Part shown: piece after piece, positions 31,298-43,265 of the stretch
How positions within the stretch are numbered: position 1 is the first letter of the stretch
How the letters are laid out: every line of letters starts with the position of its first letter
Source: Parastagonospora avenae f. sp. tritici 18332-5
Taxonomy: Eukaryota; Ascomycota; Dothideomycetes; Pleosporales; Phaeosphaeriaceae
DNA: 64,000 bases
Direction: 5' to 3'
Assembly: GCA_022559985.1 (NCBI GenBank)
Contig: JAFJTR010000005.1
Coordinates: 372,001 to 436,000, forward strand
Program-made: the position numbers and the translations under genes
The notes under the pieces: model-generated
Seen by the model: only the letters and a program-made list of their open reading frames with translations
Told to the model about the DNA's origin: nothing
Databases searched by the model: none

Positions 31298-33273
31298 TCA
31301 TTCCCTAAAACTATTCCCCACCTCAATCTTCTCATACCCCAGCAACGCCCTCAGCCTAAGATACGTCTCGTACGAGCTAAGCTGCAACTCCACTCTCATG
31401 TGTCTACTCCACGCACCCAACCAGGTAAACAAATTCCACGGCCAGAGTATGCTCCCGGACAGGTTGTCCAGCGCCTCGTCGTACACTGTGCGGGAAGCGT
31501 ATCGTGCGAGAATGAGGAATGTGCGGAGGGGGCCTTGGCGTGTGTGTAGGCCTTCGTCTAATGATCTTGCTGCAAAATGAATTAGTCTCATAACCATCAG
31601 CGTCAAATATGATTGCAAAACTTACTCAAATCATTCGTCTTGAGAATCAGCAATATGACCCGCGGTACCTGCCCCAACAACTGAATCAAACTCTCCAACA
31701 TGCCCTCGCCAAGCGCATCGCCAATCACCTTTTTCTCCTCGTTCGTCCTGCTCGTCGTGACGCCTCCTACACTGCCCTCTTTCTTGGCGAGCACGGTGTA
31801 ATCGCGGCCCGTAATGGCGGATGCGAAGAGCGGGAAGTGTTCTTCGCCGATGCCAGCGATTTCGTAGGCGTATTGGCGCATGCCCGCTTCGTCAGCGTCG
31901 AGGACCGCGAGCCAGAGCTTTGCATAGCTCCGGCGGAGGTGGAGGGGGATGTCGCGGTAGAGTCCGTGGTCGTATAGCACGACGTCGAAATTCGCTTTTC
32001 CGCGGCGGTTGGGGTTGTATTTGATCGCGATGTTGCCGCCGTGAGGATCGCAGTGTAGCGGGGCGTCTTTGCCGAAGATCATTTCGTTGAAGATTCGCGC
32101 CAGGGCAGCGGAGACTTCATCTCTATCAATGCCTTGCGCATCCAGCGTCTTGAGATCGTCGGGGCGACAGCCAGCGACATACTCCATTACGAGAATCCTG
32201 CGCTTCGCCCAGAGAACTTGCGGGATGACTACCGGCACATCCTTGACGTGTGCGAAGTATTCTTTCGCCCGCGTAGCATTCTTGCCTTCGAGATTAAAGT
32301 CCAATTCCTGGGGAAGCGACAGTTCCATCTCGTCCGACAGCCACGTCAGATCGTATTCTGGGAACCAATACTTGAGCGTCGAAAAAGAAAACGTCGTCAA
32401 CGCCAAATCGAGTTTCGCCCACTCGTCCAGCGCAGGATGCTGCACCTTGACCGCAACCTTCTGCCCCGTCTCTTTTATCGTTGCAATATGTACCTGCGCC
32501 AGCGACGCAGCGCCAATCGGCAATGGCGAGAACTCGGAAAAGTAGTCTGATATACTGAGTCCCGTGTCGTTCAGCACCATGTCCTGTATCGACTCCAGCG
32601 ACGAGACCGGGCACTTGTCTTGCAGCGGGATGAACGTGTCGCACCACTCGTTCGGCAGCAGGTAGTTCATGCTACTCAGATGCTGGCCCAGTTTTATGAA
32701 TATCGAGCCGTTCTTCTCGAGGGCGCGGAGGGTGCGTTTGGCGCAGCGGAGGTGGCATGCTTTGAGCATTTCGGTGTAGTCGGGGTCGTCGTCGCGCTTG
32801 AGGACGGTGCGGTAGCTATACGTTTCAGTAGTTAGTTACTGCTCTTCATATATGTAGAACGAGCATACGTACTCCCTGATGTTCAACACCAGCGTCTCCA
32901 GCACTCTGTAGCTCCTCTTCGTCGCCGTGTATGCATGCTTCGCATCGTCGCTCAGCGTGACAGCCGCAGCGCCGACCGTGAAGACCCCTCCAGCAATCAC
33001 AAGTCTTCTCCGCCTCTTGCTCTTCGGTCCAGATTTGCCATTCGATCCGCCTGCCCCTCCAGCAGCACTTGCAGGAGCTCTAGCATTCGTCTCCACCGCA
33101 TTGACAATTGAGCTCTTCACCGCACTCCTCGCCGTCTTTACTGTCGTCGCAAACCCCCTCCCACCCTGCAACCTACTCGCAACCGAACTCCGTTGTGTGA
33201 CCGCTCGGGTGCATGCTCGGCACGTCCACGCACTTCGCCGAAGCAGCGGGGAGAAAGAATACACCGCCGACAT
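31298..33273 (-). CDS. MCP2: ADCK1/Mcp2-type ABC1-family atypical kinase, mitochondrial
   Basis: Member of the ABC1/ADCK/UbiB atypical kinase family, resembling yeast Mcp2 and animal ADCK1, inner-membrane proteins linked to lipid and coenzyme Q handling. Three exons (33273-32873, 32815-31626, 31569-31298) sum to 620 codons plus stop. The N-terminus is Arg/Ser-rich and followed by a Gly-rich, basic stretch and the helix LVIAGGVFTVGAAAVTL, fitting a presequence and membrane anchor. Family motifs: FIKLGQHLSSM (KxGQ), ASLAQVH (Ala-rich loop), VAVKVQHP lysine, PQELDFNLE (ExD), HCDPHGGNIAI and LYDHGLYR (DHG in place of DFG). The paralogue choice rests on the overall sequence; CoQ8-like or ADCK2-like alternatives look less likely. 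Confidence 0.9.
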
Positions 33274-33922
33274 TATCGCATGGTGAACGATCGAAGCACA
33301 GGCCTGTCCGTTACTGTGCTCCGTAATTATTATCGCCAGGTAAGGTTTGAATCGGTGAGGCGATCTCCCGGCGCGAGTGGTGTCGTCGTTCCGACATTTT
33401 CTCGATCAATGGTTCTAGCGTCGGACCCTGGTCATGTCATGCATGCCAATGACGGAATGGTCGAGAACTTACTCAACAGTGGAGGCAGATTGTTTATACA
33501 GTGCAGAATGATTAGAGGTTACATGAGCAGAATACTGGGTTGCTAGAATTGAATGCAAATACACCCACATAAATAATTAGACTATTAGATTCAATTTGGA
33601 TTGCTCCAGACATTGCCGAAATGACATCATCGGCAGTACGAATTGGTCTCCGCGAAATCATTCCACCAACACCACAATTACCACCTCTCACTCCCACAGT
33701 AGCCATCCTGAGCAAATTAAAGCTTCAAGTTTTACGCGAACGCCTTCAACACTTGCGAGATTTCATGTGATCATCCTTCTAGCCTTCCAGTTCTCCATCC
33801 TCTAGGAAACATTTGTGAAAACATAACAGAGACGTGCTATCCTCCCATCATGACCCAGCCGTCCTTTCTCATCAGATTAGATCCTCCAATTACTATGTTA
33901 GTGTCGCAGACTGCCGTATGCC
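33274..33922. other. Promoter of ADCK1-like gene and 3' flank of PHO81
   Basis: 649 bp between the ATG of the ADCK1-like gene and the stop of PHO81, both on the minus strand. No gene supported and no regulatory site identified. Confidence 0.5.
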
Positions 33923-36900
33923 TTACATGTCGACAGTCTCGTTGAAGCACAATACACCATTCCCACGCAAGTATCCATCCACGCCGTCAGGTGTTGCTTG
34001 TCGTCGAGGATGCGCAACTGCGGGTTTCGACTGGCCGCTACCTTCTTCGGGGGAATCTGTTATATCGGTGACGAGGACAAGGCCGGCGGTCTTGATCGAC
34101 TCAATGAGCGCAGGTGCGAGTGCCTAGATATCATTAGTATGTCTGACCTCATGCATCAGAATAAGTAGGTGGTACTCACGAGCAAGCGTGAGCTGCAAAT
34201 CAGCCCCATGAAGTTGTTGTCTCTCGCAATCTGCACCGCTTCTTTGACCGAGGTAGTTGTGCGACCGCTACTCCGGACGACGTGCGTAGGTCCTGATGGA
34301 GTTTGAAGGGTATCCGCGCCGAGCTCATTGCAAAGAAGTATTGGGTCTAAGTGTACTGTCAGTATAAGCCAGATCGCATAAGCGAGGGTAGGCTTACAAT
34401 TTGGTTGTTTCCAGTTCAAGACGGTGCAAATGTCTTGGTTGAAGGAGCTGAACAGGACGCTCCTCAATGTGCCGTCAATCTCACCAGCACCTTGCTCCCT
34501 GAGTAGTCGTGCATGCTCGAATACGATCGTCAGTATCCTATCAGCAAACTCGTTCATGTCGTGCGTGGGGCCGAGCTTGAGTTGCTCCTCCTCTAGTCGC
34601 GATGGAAACAGAACATGTAGCTCTACGTGGATGTGCGCTGGCAGCAGTTGCAAAGCTTCTTTGAGGGTGATAAAGGAGGAAGCCAACGCTTGGTAGATCA
34701 TTGGAATGTCGTTCGAAGTAGCATTGCTCAATGTAGAGGCCAATTGTGCCACTGTCACGGCGTTCTGATGGGCACCGATTGCAGCAAACTGTTCGTACGT
34801 GAGAATATTGACCGGCACCTCTAGTCCTTGGTAGTTAATCTTCCAGCGAGGGTACAGCACAGGGATACCATCCGCTGTCAACTGCACAAAGAGGCGTACG
34901 TAGTCTCCAGACAAGCTCGATCCCGTAATGAGCGTGTGAGGCTGCGAATCGAGTTGGCTAGTTGCTTTCCAGTATGTAGCGAAGTGCGTGATCTCCAACG
35001 GAATACCATGGAACGGCTTGACCACCTGGAAGTCAAAAGTGGCACGGCCGATCGAGCGAAGCCTGGGGTCGAACAGCTCAAGATGCCATCTACCTGTACT
35101 CTTGGATCGATCTGTAAAGACCTTAGAGGACGCTACGCTGCGCGCAATGACTTTTGACCCGATCGTTGGATATACATCGAAGTCAATCGAGAAATTGTCA
35201 ATGTTCTCAATCTGGAAAGAGATGACCTTGAACTCGTCTTGTATGGGCAGGAGTATGTTCCTGGGTATGAGATCCGAGCTCTTGGAGGATATGGTGAGCC
35301 TTGCTGCCGGGTATTTCTGCTCATCGTAGAATCGAATAGCGTCCTTGCCAACTTTCTCGAAGTTGATCACCACGAACGTCTTCGTGTCTAGGAAGTTGTG
35401 CCCATATCTTCGGAATGGTATAATCGGTGGTGGCAGGATAAACTCAGGAATGCCTTCGATATCGCCTTCGAGGTCCATGGGGGCAGGCATGGAGCTCGAC
35501 ATGCTCTGGGACGGTATTTGCGGCGATGTCTGCTTCTGTGTCATCAGTCCGACTCCGCGTCCTCTAGAGGCTAGAAGTCGCATGCATTCGAGGTGACCTT
35601 CCCATGTCGCATAGTACATGGCGGATAGACTCTTCTCATCCACAATGTCCACGTCGACGCCGCACTGCAGGAGGGTCTGGAGACATTCGACATGCCCCTC
35701 GCTTGCTGAGTGAAAGAGCGGTGTCCATTGGTACAATTTGTCTGGTTGGTCAAGATTCGCTCCATACTTCTGTAGCATGAGCAGCATCTCTGGCGTCTTT
35801 CCAGATCGCGCGACAAGATGTTGCGGATACAGTCCTTCTGCGTCTGGAAGCATTTCGGCAGACCGCTTCAGAAGCACCTCAAGTACCTCAAGAGAAGCGT
35901 ATTGGCATGCAAGGTTCAACGGCACATGCTCTCCTGGACCTAGTCGAGTCATGTCCGCACCGCTTTCCAACAGCAACTGTACACATTCGAGCTTCGAGTG
36001 GACGATGGCGTGTATGAGGGGTGTGAAGCTGTCCTGGTCTCGGAAGTTTACAGTCTCTGGAGCAGTATTGATCAACTCTTGAACCAATTCAACGTATCCA
36101 TGCATACACGCATAGTGTAATGGCAATCGACCATACACATCGGTCATGTGCACGTCGACGTTGTTCGCGAGTCCGAGCTTGAGGACTTCTAGTCGGCCTT
36201 TGATCGCGGCTTTGTGTAGACAATTTCGCTCGTTAATCTCGTCCTCTTGATTCAAATTAACTAGATTTGAGTCGAGGAGCATCTTCAGCGCGGCTTCAGG
36301 CGCGTCATAGACTGTGCCGAGAAACGCCCGGGAGACTTGTTCGCGTGCATCGGGCAGAGTTGAGAGGCGCGCAAGGCATTCTTGGATCTTGACGGAATTT
36401 GCGGTGTTGATGGCTTGGATGAATTGGTTGTCGAGCTCGATTCGCGCTTCAAACGCAGGTTCGGACACTCGGGGCTCTGCTGCTGCGAGGGGTGCTTGCA
36501 TCCCTTCGCCTTCTGCCCATCCTGAAAAGTCGAGGATAGCTTGGGTAGCTTGATCGGATAGGACGCTGATGACTTCGCGATTGAAGCATGGTTGGACTTC
36601 GACAGCCCTTGCGAGGTAGAGCTGCTTTTCCCTTGACTGGCATCATATCAGCCATCGTCGATGAAAGCGCAGGAGATCACGGCGTACTTTGGAGGTTTTG
36701 TCCCACTGACAACGTTAGCATGGCTGTGGTAGGAGGTAAGGGGTGGTGCCAAACCTTCTTCAGGATCTTAGAAAAGGCTGTTTCGTTCACTTCGACAAAT
36801 TGCTGAGTCAGGTTAGCTTTGGCGATCCCTGACTGCATGCAGACCAATCACCTCCAGTTTGTTTAGGTCCATGCTAAACTGCTTTAGTCCCTCTTCAAGA

Positions 36901-37523
36901 GCAACGTATCGCGACGACGTCTTGGAGACGGAATGTGGATGTTGCTGCATCACTCTCTTCTTGTCAAGAAGGGTGGAGAGCCGTAAGCGTAACTAGCATC
37001 ACAGTGAGCAATTTTCATAGCGGCGCATAAAACAAGCGTACCTCGGCCTCCTTCTGCAGGTAGAATTTGTTGACTTTCTCAAGTTCACGTTCCTATTAAT
37101 CAAATGAGACGCGAGCTCACGCAAAGGTTCAAAAGTTCGTACCACTCGGAAGAAGAATGTGGCTTTGTTCGCCTGCAGTGAAGTCTGCGGATCCAAACTG
37201 TCGCTGCCATGGCTGCTGTCTCCAAGCGGAGGTATTACGGGCGTAGCACTCAGCTTCTTGATGAGCTACAATGTATCAGTCGCTGGTCGAAATGGTCACG
37301 GGCAGATCGAGCACCTTCTTGAGCGCCTTGTAGTCCACAAAACTGGCGGCATATTCTGGGATCTCCAGTTGCCGTTTCTGAATGTGCTTGCCGAACTTCC
37401 TGGTAAAACGTGCTGAGTCAGTTGTGTCTTCTTTGGATGCGAGACTGGTTGATGAGGCCGTCTTCTTCAACACGACAAGTGGGCGGGGGTCTAGAGTCTC
37501 CATATGAGTAGCAAAACGTACAT
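33923..37523 (-). CDS. PHO81: PHO81/NUC-2 phosphate-sensing CDK inhibitor
   Basis: Regulator of phosphate starvation: in yeast and Neurospora (NUC-2) it inhibits the PHO85/PHO80 kinase when phosphate is low, freeing the transcription factor. Layout: SPX domain, coiled stretch, ankyrin repeats and a C-terminal GDPD-like domain. The SPX start KFGKHIQKRQLEIPEYAASF follows a split codon: ATG at 37521-37523 has its G lost to a donor, and AT plus G at 37399 regenerates Met. Further exons carry LIKKLSATPVIPPLG, ERELEKVNKFYLQKEAE and LSTLLDKKRVMQQHPHSVS. The main exon (to about 34390) has six or seven ankyrin units (LPLHYACMHGYVELVQELI) and then LPAHIHVELHVLFPSRLEEE and NFMGLICSSRLL. The last exon ends LRGNGVLCFNETVDM, stop 33923-33925. 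Some small 5' exons were not fully traced. Confidence 0.94.
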
Positions 37524-38938
37524 GGTGTCAGCAGTAGAAAGAAACTCTCTTGCGGTATTCTCGGAGCCTTAACGGCAATGCGCAGTGATGCACAAGCGAC
37601 AATCCTGGTAAGCCTTGCTTTGCAGGACTAACCATACACGAGCCGCGATGACAGGTGTGGTCGTCAAAGGGCGCCTATTCGGTAGCGGATCGGAGAAAAA
37701 GTAACAGAACGAGGTGAGGCTCCTGGGTGAGTGGCAAGATTTGGCAACGGACGTGCGTCGTTGGTAGAAGAATCAAGAAGTGAAGTCACCCCAAGCGTGC
37801 AGCAGGGACCTGCCTCACAGCGGATGAATCAACGGATTGCAGTTGGCTCGCGTAGGCCTATGCCGGACGAGGAATTAGCAGAAACTTGCGAGTTGCCGAA
37901 TGAGGGTCCAGACTGTGCTATGATGCGGAGGGGTCATTGTCAGAGGGCCACGAGACGGTGCATACAATGGCTGTGAGAAGTTGTGCCCATGTCGTTGAGA
38001 GGTTGTAACAAACTGGCGAATGAGAGGCCGCGGATCCGCCACGCGCAAGAAAGCGAGAGCTGGAGAGCAATTCTTACTCAGTCGCTAGTCATGGCAGGGG
38101 CAGGGAAGCTGGTGAAAGTGGATACTCTGCCGAACCCTAGGCGGGTGCTGTGAAGGCTGAAGAGGGGCCAATGGTCGATTTTGAGGTTGCAGCCACCACC
38201 CGCTAGCCTCGGCTGGGAAGTTTAACCGCGGACGGAATGCACCGCGCTGGTAATAGTTGACGACCAAAGGTACAGGGCTCCACAAACACTGCTACCTCGG
38301 ACTATGTAGTGAAAATGAACCTGTGGCTGAAGGCCCGATCGATATCTGGCGCGGGATCTCCTCGGAACGGCAAGGTATTGAGATCGGGAGGACGGTGCCA
38401 GCTTGGCACTCGTCGTCATCTTGCAGGCGACTCGAGACGACGACCAGCTTGCATCAGGAATGGGCCGGGCCGTTGCAGCTGTATGAGGACAGACTTTTCT
38501 ACATTCATCACGTATTCCAAGAGCAGAATTGGCTTAACCAAGTATACATATGGCTTCTATTCTTCGCCCTTGTGGCGTCGCTATCAGGATGTCCTTTTCC
38601 CTGCAATGCCCCCCTATACTTTTTCATCTGCAAGCTGAACCAGGCCAACTCCAAGCCAGCTATGTGTCCATGCACCAAACGAGCTGCAAAAGGTCTATAG
38701 GGTATTAGACCGCTTGTAAGAAACCAAGTACTTATTGAAAATCACAATGCGCAGCGGATGCAGCCTCCCTTGAGCCAACACGACACGACCATGATATTTC
38801 TCCACGTCAGAGGCCATAGAAGTCCCATCCGTCTAAGTCAGCTGAATGTCTGCGGTGGGGTGCCTCGTCTGTCTTGGCGTTATTCTGTAGATCGAATGGT
38901 GTGCGTGTGGCGATGTTCGCGTCCAACTCGACGTTCAG
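37524..38938. other. PHO81 upstream region and CRM1 3' flank
   Basis: 1.4 kb holding the PHO81 promoter and the CRM1 3' flank. A plus-strand open frame of about 147 codons (38257-38700) begins at TTG, contains no family pattern and is hydrophobic only near its end; I do not call it. Confidence 0.45.
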
Positions 38939-41900
38939 TCACAACTCGTCGTCGTCCATCTCAGACGGCTTGAGCAGCCCACCAACCTTCATGGCTCGCT
39001 CGCGCTCCTCCTCCCTTGCCTTGGTGGCTGCTTGCTCGCGTTCTTCCGCGAACAATTCAGCATTGTCTCCAGAAAATTCCTTCAGCGAGATGAGGAAGTC
39101 GCGGAGAATGATCTTAAAACGGTTGAGGTCAGAGTTGGTGGCGAAGAGACCATCGATGAACGATGCGATTTGAGCGCTGGGTCTAGTTAGTAGGAGAAAG
39201 TAAACAGATTCCGCGTCACTTACGTTTGAAGGTTGGGGAAGGCAGTCGCCAGCAGGTTACCAACAAAGTTTCGCAGGAACTCACGGTTCGATGTACCCGC
39301 AGGAGCCATATCTGGCGATGTGTAAATTGGGCCCTGCAACTTGTCGGAGTCCACGAGCCAGAACATCTTGGCTAGTAGCATTGATTGGGACTTGAAGCCG
39401 GCCTTGTGGTCGCTATCGGTAACGACGAAGAAGACATCCTGCAGAATGGTGGTGAAGAATGTCTGGAAGAACGAATTGCAGGTCTGCTGGTCGGTATCCG
39501 CCATGTTGGAGACCAGTTCAAAGCACATGGAGAGACCAGCGCTCTCAACTTCGCGGTTGTCGTGCTTGCTGGCCCACATACAAGAGTCAATAACAAACTT
39601 GAACGAACGGGCGTCGAGCCTCAGCAAGGCAGGGAAACATCGGAGGTTGATCGTCCGCAGAAGTTTGAAGAACTCAACGCGATGCTCAGGATATTCAGAG
39701 AAGTCCTTGTTGATCATGTCGAGGGTGCACTCGAAAACGCTGTCCATGATGTTGATGATTTGATCTTCCATCATGCTCTGTTCATAGTCAGCGATATTCA
39801 CACACCACCTGAGCGAGTCCAACCATGTGTCTGCTCACACCGGGTCTCCAACGTACATGTAGCTTGTTGATGATCGTGGTCATAACATTCAGAACCTCTG
39901 CCTCTCGGGCGTCTGGCACGTTGTTCTTGTAGTCGATCAAAACAGCCTCGAGCAGCTTGGGCACGATGTTGTTGTGGATCATCTCCAAATCGTCAGCCTT
40001 CTCCACATAAGTGTTGATAAGCTTGAGGATCTCCTTCTTGATGGTCCGAAGGCCGCGCACTTTGGGCATCTTCGTCGCGATGTTGCCTGAAAGGGTCAGA
40101 AAGGACTCGTTGTGCACAAGCAAAAACTTACCATCTCGCTGAACAGCTTCGTCGATAAGCTGGGAGCTAGCTCGGTACATGGTAAGCATGTCGAAGTAGA
40201 TCCGGCCGATCTGGGGATAGAAGTATGATCCTATTGAGCCGCAAGCAGCGACATTAGTCTTCATGATGTTGCCAACAATCTTGATGACTTCGGAGTCCTG
40301 CAAGCAGGCCGGGTTTTGGTTTGCTTGAGCAATAATACTGTCCCACTACAATCTGTTAGCACGGAGAGATTGACATGGAAATATCCTTGAACTTGCAGCA
40401 GAGTTTGGCAAGGCCATGAGGTCAGCAATCAAGCGTTCCTGCATGCCCTTCTGTCCTTGAGCGCTGATCATGTAACCACAAGCCTCGTAGAAAGTATGGA
40501 CTTGCTGAGGTGACAGATCGGCGGTGATTTTCCGGAGGTTACGAACAATCTCATCGATGAATGGCTCGGTCTCGCCGGGTTGGAGCGCAACGAAATGTCT
40601 CCGACACTTGTTCGCAATCTTGATGAAAGTGTCGCAAGCCATGTCTTGGACACCCTCGTGCGTCTCATGCATGAATTCGAAGAGCTTGTTGACAACAGTC
40701 TTGAGGAACTTCCAGTGTGCCTTCAAGAACCGAGGGTATTGGCCAACAATGTACATAATATTACTGGCGACAACAGCCTTGTTGTCCTTTCCGCGCTTCA
40801 TCTCAGTCAAACCGAGTAGATCCTTGATGACGGTGACCAGGAAACGCTTCTCCGTCTCTTCATTCATGGCGCCGGAGATGGAACCGATGGCCCAACACAG
40901 AGTGTTGCAGTTTGCCCATGACCATTCGGAGCCGTCGACTTGGCGTGCTAGCTTCTCGGACATGATCTGCTCGGTATCGTTCACGTCCAAATGGGTGAGG
41001 AAGACTAAGCACTCCCGAGTGGACTTGTACAGCTGAATCGTGTCGCTCTCCTTGACGAACTCGCGAACGATTTCGCCCTCGTCATTCTCGACAATCAAGA
41101 CCTCCTCAGGCCTGACCATCTTCTCGATCATGACGGTTCGCAGGTTCGACAAAATCTCCGTGTACTTGTTCTTGCGCAGCGGGTAGTTCGCCATCATGTT
41201 AGAATCGCGAGGGCCGGTTGCGATGCCCATATTGAGAAGGGGGTTCATGTCGGTGATTGGCAGAGCCTGCATCTCATCGTAGAGCTCCGAGACGAGCTTG
41301 GTCCAGTATTCCAAGCAAATCTTGAAGATCTCGCGGTCGTCGATCTGACTTATCCGGATGAGGTAGAAGTGGCCATGTGTGAGGAAATCCCTGTTCATCA
41401 GGTTTTCGATGACGTTTAAGTGCATCGTGAAGAAGTTAGTGAGGAAGAGAGCGAGATTCAGCACGAACTCCTGATCTCTGCTGTTGCTCGACGCGTATGT
41501 GCTCTTGAGATCCAGGGAGAGAGGAATGATCTTCGATATCGCGGTCAACGTCTCCGTAAACATTGAGACGAGCTTGTCGTCGTACGCTGGCTCAGTGTGA
41601 AGACCAGCGATCTCAGTCAAACACTTCAGGGTGATGTTCCGGAAGTCGGGCACTTCGAGGAAGCGGCTTCGGAGTGTCTCAATTAGACTCTGGCCACTGG
41701 GAGGTGTCTCGAAAATGTAGCCGAGCGGGATCCAGTTAAGGAAACGCAAGAGGGTCTCGAGAGTCGCCTTGATGAGCGAGGCCTCTGTCGCTGTTCGTAG
41801 AACTTCGGAGCACAGCTGGTAGATGGATGTGAACTCGTCGCACATGCTCTGCTTCAACTCTCGTCGCTTGGACGAAGTCATTTGCTCTTCTGAGTAGTCG

Positions 41901-42596
41901 AAGACTTCCTCGGACAGAAGCCTCAGAATGACCATGTTGTTCTCGCATATGCCCAAGCTGCTATGACACGAGGAGATAATCTCGTTGATGAAGGTGGGCC
42001 AGTTGTGGGGCCATTCTTGCTTGAGGATCGACACAAGCACGAGATTCAGCTTGTTCAAGAGGGTGCGGTCGGTGCGGCGACTATCGTCGTTGTTGGAGAG
42101 CTGGATGATGAAGTTCACAACAAAGTTACGAATACCTGTCGCAGTTAGTAGCTGGGCTTCATTACATTCCCGCGAGGCTTACCTTGACATTGGTCGCGAG
42201 GCAGCACCTTCCACCTAGTCATGATGACATTGTCGAGAACCTGTAGGCCCAGGTCTGCCCGATGTTAGCGTCGCGACAGCACAGCCCAACATCATGCAAA
42301 CGTACATTTCGTCTGAGGGTACTGCGCATCTTGTAGGATCTTGTCAACGAGAAGCCATGCGTCGGGGTTCTCTTTGAACTGTAGCAAAGTCAGTCGGGCC
42401 CAATGGAAGGCTGAGCGTAGTGGTTGCCTACCTGGTTGAGCGTAGCTTGAGCTTGTTTTTGCTGTAAGGGCGGGCGTTGTCAGCTGTGTTCTGTCATGAA
42501 TCATCGCCTAATATCCTGCTCAGTACGTACAGTCTCGCCGCGACCCTCGTAGAAGGCGCGGACTGTGGCGTCAAGCTCTTCGATAGACAGAGACAT
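38939..42596 (-). CDS. CRM1: Exportin-1 (CRM1/XPO1)
   Basis: Nuclear export receptor of the importin-beta superfamily, carrying leucine-rich NES cargoes with RanGTP. Start ATG 42594-42596 (MSLSIEELDATVRAFYEGRG). Several small 5' exons include FKENPDAWLLVDKILQDAQY and IGLQVLDNVIMTRWKVLPRD. The large exon (to about 40390) carries the exportin N-terminal region KQEWPHNWPTFINEIISSCH and the NES-groove segment LLGLTEMKRGKDNKAVVASN. Later exons hold GNIMKTNVAACGSIGSYFYP, LINTYVEKADDLEMIHNNIV and the CRM1 C-terminal domain (DVFFVVTDSDHKAGFKSQSM), ending SEMDDDEL. Stop 38939-38941. At the groove position that is Cys528 in human XPO1 and binds leptomycin B, this protein has Thr (codon at 40805-40807). 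Intact over its length. Confidence 0.96.
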
Positions 42597-43265
42597 GGCG
42601 GGCAGCAGCGCGGCGGGAAGAGCTCCCCGATGGCGTTTGTGGTGTTTTTATATGCCAAGAAGCTTATATACAGCCTCGCCGGTCGTGTGCAGGTGGGAGA
42701 CGCGCGGTGAAAGAGTCGTCGTGGAGGCGCGTGCAGAATCGATGCCTTGAAGCGGGATGCGAGAGGATAGTGGGGCAGCTAGCGGAGGAAGATGGCGCGG
42801 GCGCCTTTGCAGAAAGGATGGGTGAGTGCTTGGGACTAGGCTGTCGCCTGAATTGGGGCCGATCGGTGCTGCGAGCTGTTTGCTGCTTGTAGGGAGCTTC
42901 CGGGCTGACGTCGCGGGAGGTTGTTGCGGCGGGCGTGAAGAAGCGCGCTGCTGGCTCGCCGTGCCGAGACCGAGCTAACGCTAGTATTGAGCTCCACCTG
43001 GATGGATCACTCTTACAAAGCTCTTCTCTACCCTTGTCAAACACTTATTACAATCACATTCACCTGATCAGAGTGTCCGCGTTGCTGCATGATCATTATG
43101 CTACCAGGCAATATGCACAATGATAAGGAGCAATGACTACAATCCGAAGATAGGCACTTCGAAGTAAAGCTCTCATATGGGAGTGATGCGCCGCAAGCCT
43201 AGAATTATTTCTATCTAACTTACTGCCATGTGTGAACATGGCCCACTATGTTGCCATATCTAATT
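42597..43265. other. CRM1 upstream region
   Basis: 669 bp with the CRM1 promoter and 3' flank of the kelch gene. Open frames on both strands are antisense to each other and without domain signal. Nothing else seen. Confidence 0.5.

Noticed and set aside
38257..38700. Plus-strand frame of 147 codons before PHO81
   Set aside because: No ATG start, no family pattern, lies in a promoter interval.
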